Assembly: GCA_029934775.1 (NCBI GenBank)
Contig: JAOZLO010000096.1
Coordinates: 1-8,696, forward strand
Reading direction: 5' to 3'
DNA: 8,696 bases
Source: Desulfocapsaceae bacterium
GTDB lineage: Bacteria; Desulfobacterota; Desulfobulbia; Desulfobulbales; Desulfocapsaceae
In this document: piece after piece, positions 6,273 through 8,696 of the stretch
Layout of the letters: every line of letters begins with the position of its first letter
How positions within the stretch are numbered: the stretch's first letter is position 1
The notes under the pieces: generated by a model
What the model was told of the DNA's origin: nothing
Databases searched by the model: none
What the model saw: the letters and a program-made list of their open reading frames with translations, nothing else
Made by a program: the position numbers and the translations under genes

Positions 6273-7472
6273 TTAAAACCCTTTCAAACTTTCTTTAATC
6301 AATTGGAAAGTTGCCTCAATATCGTTATCCAATCCAACAGAAAACCGAACCAATCCCGGCGACATTCCCATTTCAAGCTGAACACTTTCCTCCACTTCTG
6401 AGGATGTACTTTTCCCGGAGTTACTGAATAAAGTTTTGAAATAGCCTAAACTTACAGCATGATAACCTACATTTTTGAACTGCATCGATTCCATTAGAGC
6501 GGCCGCTCTTTCAGGAGTTTCCATATCGATTGCAATCATTCCTCCAAATCCATATTCCTCATTCATCATGCCTTTCATTAATTCGTGCTGAGGGTGATCC
6601 GGCATGCCGGGGTAATTATATTTTAATCCAATTTCTTTAAATCGTTCAGCAAGATGCATCCCGTTTTTACTGTGCTGTTTCATTCTGATATGGAGTGTAT
6701 GAAGATTTTTTAAAATGCTGGAGGAACGCAAAGGATCTAATGCAGGCCCTAAAAGCATGGCCGTTCCATCGTTGACATCACTTATGTCTAATACAAACTG
6801 ATTTGATGCACAAATAGCACCTGCAACAGCATCATTTTTTCCATTTATGTATTTGGTCATTGAGTAAACAACGATATCAGCACCCAGCAAAAAAGGCGAA
6901 AAGATCATAGGAGTAAACGTATTGTCCACAACCAGTTGAATACCATGTCGTTGAGTAATACCAGACAATGCGGGAACATCAGAAATCTGTAATAGAGGGT
7001 TGGTCATTGTTTCGGTATAAACCATTTTGGTGGTTGGACGAATGGCCTTTTCCACAGCATTTAAATCTGTGATATCAACAAAAGTGACATCAATATTAAA
7101 TTTTGGTAAATAATTTTTCAAAAAAGCATATGTCCCACCGTAAGTAGTGATGCTGCTGACAATATGATCGCCGGCATTACAGAGTTGCAGGAATACAGTT
7201 GTAATAGCAGCCATACCAGAACCCATAACCCAGCCACTTTCAGTTCCTTCCATAGCTGCAAGCGCATCAGCCAGAAATTTATTACTTGGATTCCAATGAC
7301 GGGCATAGAGAAAACAACCCTCTGCCTCTCCATGAAAAGTATCCTGCATGGTTTCTGCTGTCATAAAGGTGAAAGTTGAAGAATCTGTAATTGATGGGTT
7401 TACACCACCAAATTCACCAAATTGTTTTAAACTTTGAATATTACTGGCCGGATCAAACTTTTTCGTAGTCAT
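6273..7472 (-). CDS. PLP-dependent Cys/Met metabolism enzyme (methionine gamma-lyase / cystathionine gamma-synthase or -lyase type)
   Basis: This is a fold-type I PLP enzyme of the trans-sulfuration family, acting on sulfur amino acids in the cytoplasm. It has 399 aa, typical for the family. K207 in YSMTKYINGKND is the Schiff-base lysine and D183 in VVDNTF the pyridine-nitrogen partner. Y57 and R59 (YARHWNPS) are the phosphate-binding pair contributed across the dimer, Y111 is the stacking tyrosine, and R376 in GLVRFSVG binds the substrate carboxylate. The residue equivalent to the cysteine specific to classical methionine gamma-lyases is glycine (G113), and the MGL Lys-Asp pair reads N234-D235, so gamma-lyase activity on methionine is not assured. 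I chose ATG 7472 because AAGGTGA precedes it closely; the open frame continues upstream to 7550 only through the repeat. GC in five sampled lines is about 35%, against about 51% in neighbouring genes, and direct repeats bracket it, suggesting transfer. Confidence 0.9.
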   Translation of the reverse strand: MTTKKFDPASNIQSLKQFGEFGGVNPSITDSSTFTFMTAETMQDTFHGEAEGCFLYARHWNPSNKFLADALAAMEGTESGWVMGSGMAAITTVFLQLCNAGDHIVSSITTYGGTYAFLKNYLPKFNIDVTFVDITDLNAVEKAIRPTTKMVYTETMTNPLLQISDVPALSGITQRHGIQLVVDNTFTPMIFSPFLLGADIVVYSMTKYINGKNDAVAGAICASNQFVLDISDVNDGTAMLLGPALDPLRSSSILKNLHTLHIRMKQHSKNGMHLAERFKEIGLKYNYPGMPDHPQHELMKGMMNEEYGFGGMIAIDMETPERAAALMESMQFKNVGYHAVSLGYFKTLFSNSGKSTSSEVEESVQLEMGMSPGLVRFSVGLDNDIEATFQLIKESLKGF

Positions 7473-7485
7473 GGGCTCACCTTTT

Positions 7486-7563
7486 AGTACCCTACTCCTG
7501 AAGCCCTGTAATAAAAACAAGAGATAAGCACCCTTATGAAACCAGGGCATAAACTCCGACTTC
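7486..7563. repeat. Direct repeat copy B (about 78 nt)
   Basis: This is the second copy of the element at 6126-6204, 1360 nt away in the same orientation. It ends 13 nt before the PLP-gene start and so forms part of that gene's leader. On the minus strand its MPWFHKGAYLLF frame starts at 7550 behind a GGAG and runs without a stop into the PLP gene. In copy A the same frame is broken by one base. It may be an untranslated leader element, a short leader peptide or a mobile repeat; the sequence does not decide. Confidence 0.85.
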
Positions 7564-7590
7564 GAACAGAGTAATGCATGCTGAAATTAT

Positions 7591-7607
7591 GTGGTTATAT
7601 ATACCAC
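7591..7607. promoter_or_regulatory. Palindrome upstream of the PLP-enzyme gene
   Basis: GTGGTTATATATACCAC has 5-bp arms GTGGT/ACCAC around seven alternating A/T bases. On the minus strand the centre gives a TATATA or TATAAC that could serve as a -10 box, with only a weak TTTCTA as -35 about 18 nt upstream. A further GTGGT half-site lies at 7652-7656. This is a candidate promoter-operator for the PLP gene, about 120 nt before its start, with little support beyond symmetry and position. Confidence 0.3.
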
Positions 7608-7738
7608 CAGATAGCGAACGTAGAAAAACCTTCGAGGTACTTACCCCCCTTGTGGTGTGTTAGATAATTATTTCTGACCTCATGCTTCACTACTCATTCA
7701 ATCACAGTTGAGATTTTTTTAACAGAAATTTTATAAAA

Positions 7739-8209
7739 TCAGTCACTGATTCGTTCCAGTAAATTGTTAAACAAGTCCGATATATAGACGATACCGACAA
7801 TTTTATGGTCTTCCACCACCGGCAACCGGCGAACATGTTTTTTGATCATAACATTGAGAACCATCATCAGGTTTGCGTTAGGGCCAACAGTAACCACACC
7901 AGGTGTCATAATATCTCCCACCAGAATCGATTTTAGCCTATTGCCTGCAGTGTTAATCACCCCGGCAATTTCAAGATCCTCCATTGCACCCCAGACATGA
8001 ATATGCTTGGGTTGCAGATAGAGCAGAATATCATACATGGAAAGCATCCCGGTCAAACGCCGATCTTTGTCGACAACAATCATACCAAACAATCGCCGAC
8101 CTTCCTGTTCAAAAGCTTCCCGAAATAACCGAATGGCTTCAGGAACCGGTGTCTCGGGAAACAAAGTGGTAAACTGGGTGGTCATGATGTCAGCAGCAGT
8201 AGTTTTCAT
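7739..8209 (-). CDS. Two-CBS-domain protein
   Basis: This 156-aa protein consists of one CBS pair: CBS1 at about 5-64 ([15 protein letters not shown], ending [12 protein letters not shown]) and CBS2 at about 96-150 ([14 protein letters not shown], ending [12 protein letters not shown]). Such stand-alone pairs normally bind an adenine nucleotide and act on a partner. No other domain, signal or membrane segment is visible. The start ATG 8209 overlaps the stop of the SPFH gene as ATGA (8206-8209), with AAAGG about 6 nt upstream inside that gene. Translation is therefore probably coupled and the SPFH protein is the likeliest partner (inference). The loop between the two CBS motifs (about 65-95, with [12 protein letters not shown]) is longer than usual. 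Downstream is a 266-nt gap to the PLP gene with no convincing terminator. Confidence 0.92.
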   Translation of the reverse strand: MKTTAADIMTTQFTTLFPETPVPEAIRLFREAFEQEGRRLFGMIVVDKDRRLTGMLSMYDILLYLQPKHIHVWGAMEDLEIAGVINTAGNRLKSILVGDIMTPGVVTVGPNANLMMVLNVMIKKHVRRLPVVEDHKIVGIVYISDLFNNLLERISD

Positions 8210-8696
8210 TCTTTACCTTTATCCTTTCCTACGTGTTCAAATGTGGCCATTGCCGAGGCAACCATACTGCTTAGATTCGTGAGATTACCCGGAACAATCA
8301 TGGTATTATTCTCTTTGGCCAGTTTACCAAATTCTTTGAGATACTGTTTCGCGACTTCCAGATTGGCCGCTTCTTTTCCACCAGGGGACGCCAACGCTTC
8401 ACCAACCTTCCTGATTCCTTCTGATGTCGCCTCTGCAACCATAAGAATTTCCTGCGCCCGACCTTCCGCTTCATTAATCCGTTTTGTTTTCTCACCTTCA
8501 GAGAGAAATATTGCCTCTCCTCGCTCTCCCTCTGCCCGGTTAAGCGTTGCCTGTTTTTCTCCTTCCGACCTGGCTATCTCTGCCCGCTTCTCTCTTTCGG
8601 CCTTCATCTGTTTTTCCATGGCTTCCAGTACAGTCCGTGGTGGCTGAATGTCTTTTATTTCATAACGCAGTACCTTGATCCCCCAGTTTGAGGCAG
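8206..8696 (-). CDS. SPFH/band 7 (stomatin/QmcA-like) protein, C-terminal part
   Basis: SPFH proteins form membrane-anchored ring assemblies that organise membrane microdomains and modulate membrane proteases. The frame enters from the right edge without a start: 162 residues are visible, about half of the usual 300 or so. The first 25 residues ([16 protein letters not shown] and so on) are the end of the band 7 domain. Next comes a charged coiled coil (about 26-90) with an 11-residue periodicity of S/A-EGE motifs: RSEGEK, RAEGER, LSEGEK, EAEGRA. The tail (about 115-155: [21 protein letters not shown], then [12 protein letters not shown]) resembles the C-terminus of QmcA and stomatin-like 2 proteins. 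The N-terminal membrane anchor would lie outside the window. The stop TGA overlaps the start of the two-CBS gene. An NfeD-family gene commonly accompanies this family, but none is visible here. Confidence 0.9.
   Translation of the reverse strand, partial: ASNWGIKVLRYEIKDIQPPRTVLEAMEKQMKAEREKRAEIARSEGEKQATLNRAEGERGEAIFLSEGEKTKRINEAEGRAQEILMVAEATSEGIRKVGEALASPGGKEAANLEVAKQYLKEFGKLAKENNTMIVPGNLTNLSSMVASAMATFEHVGKDKGKE

Noticed and set aside
7473..7550. 26-residue N-terminal extension of the PLP enzyme
   Set aside because: It is encoded almost entirely by repeat copy B and is frameshifted in copy A. ATG 7472 has its own ribosome site and matches the family start.
6126..7563. Integron gene cassette with attC sites
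   Set aside because: The single-gene layout prompted the idea, but the repeats lack paired attC core sites of the GTTRRRY type and no integrase is present.
6126..7563. Insertion sequence or composite transposon
   Set aside because: There is no transposase, no terminal inverted repeats and no evident short target duplication; the flanking copies are direct repeats.
7728..7739. Perfect 12-nt palindrome ATTTTATAAAAT at the two-CBS gene stop
   Set aside because: It is entirely A/T, overlaps the stop codon, and has no GC stem or T tract to act as a terminator; probably chance.

Overview
This 8.7 kb bacterial window has two halves. The left half (1-5097) is a fatty-acid beta-oxidation locus with two divergent transcription units. 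The right half (5106-8696) is a minus-strand run of CBS-domain, PLP-enzyme and SPFH-family genes. The protein styles (FadN-type dehydrogenase, COG1022-type acyl-CoA synthetase, a thiolase with an N-terminal insertion, a four-CBS protein with CxxC motifs) and a sampled GC of about 51% suggest a Gram-negative anaerobe. My best guess is Desulfobacterota, for example Desulfobulbales-like. That placement is by resemblance only; no marker gene is present.

Left half. On the minus strand, a long-chain acyl-CoA synthetase (880-2718) is followed 15 nt later by a 3-hydroxyacyl-CoA dehydrogenase (1-864) that runs off the left edge. Divergently, on the plus strand, a thiolase (2966-4252) is followed by an unusual J-domain protein (4288-5097). 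The shared control region (2719-2965) holds a textbook minus-strand promoter (TTGACC, 17 nt, TATAAT) with a palindrome in its spacer. It also holds a second palindrome towards the thiolase side and an mRNA-leader inverted repeat just ahead of the synthetase start. Together these genes would activate a fatty acid, oxidise its 3-hydroxyacyl-CoA and cleave off acetyl-CoA. No acyl-CoA dehydrogenase is seen here.

Right half. All genes are on the minus strand. In transcription order they are an SPFH/stomatin-type protein (right edge to 8206), a two-CBS protein (8209-7739, overlapping it by ATGA), a PLP-dependent Cys/Met-metabolism enzyme (7472-6273), and a four-CBS protein (6011-5106). The PLP gene is AT-rich (about 35% GC in sampled lines) and is bracketed by two direct copies of a roughly 79-nt repeat (6126-6204 and 7486-7563, about 87% identical). 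Each copy sits upstream of a minus-strand gene, and each contains a short frame beginning MPWFHKGAYLLF. This is the most interesting structure in the window: an imported gene between dispersed repeats, a duplicated leader element, or both.

The intergenic stretches not covered by features (6012-6125, 6245-6272, 7608-7738) show no further gene or convincing terminator. No tRNA, rRNA, CRISPR array or transposase gene was seen.
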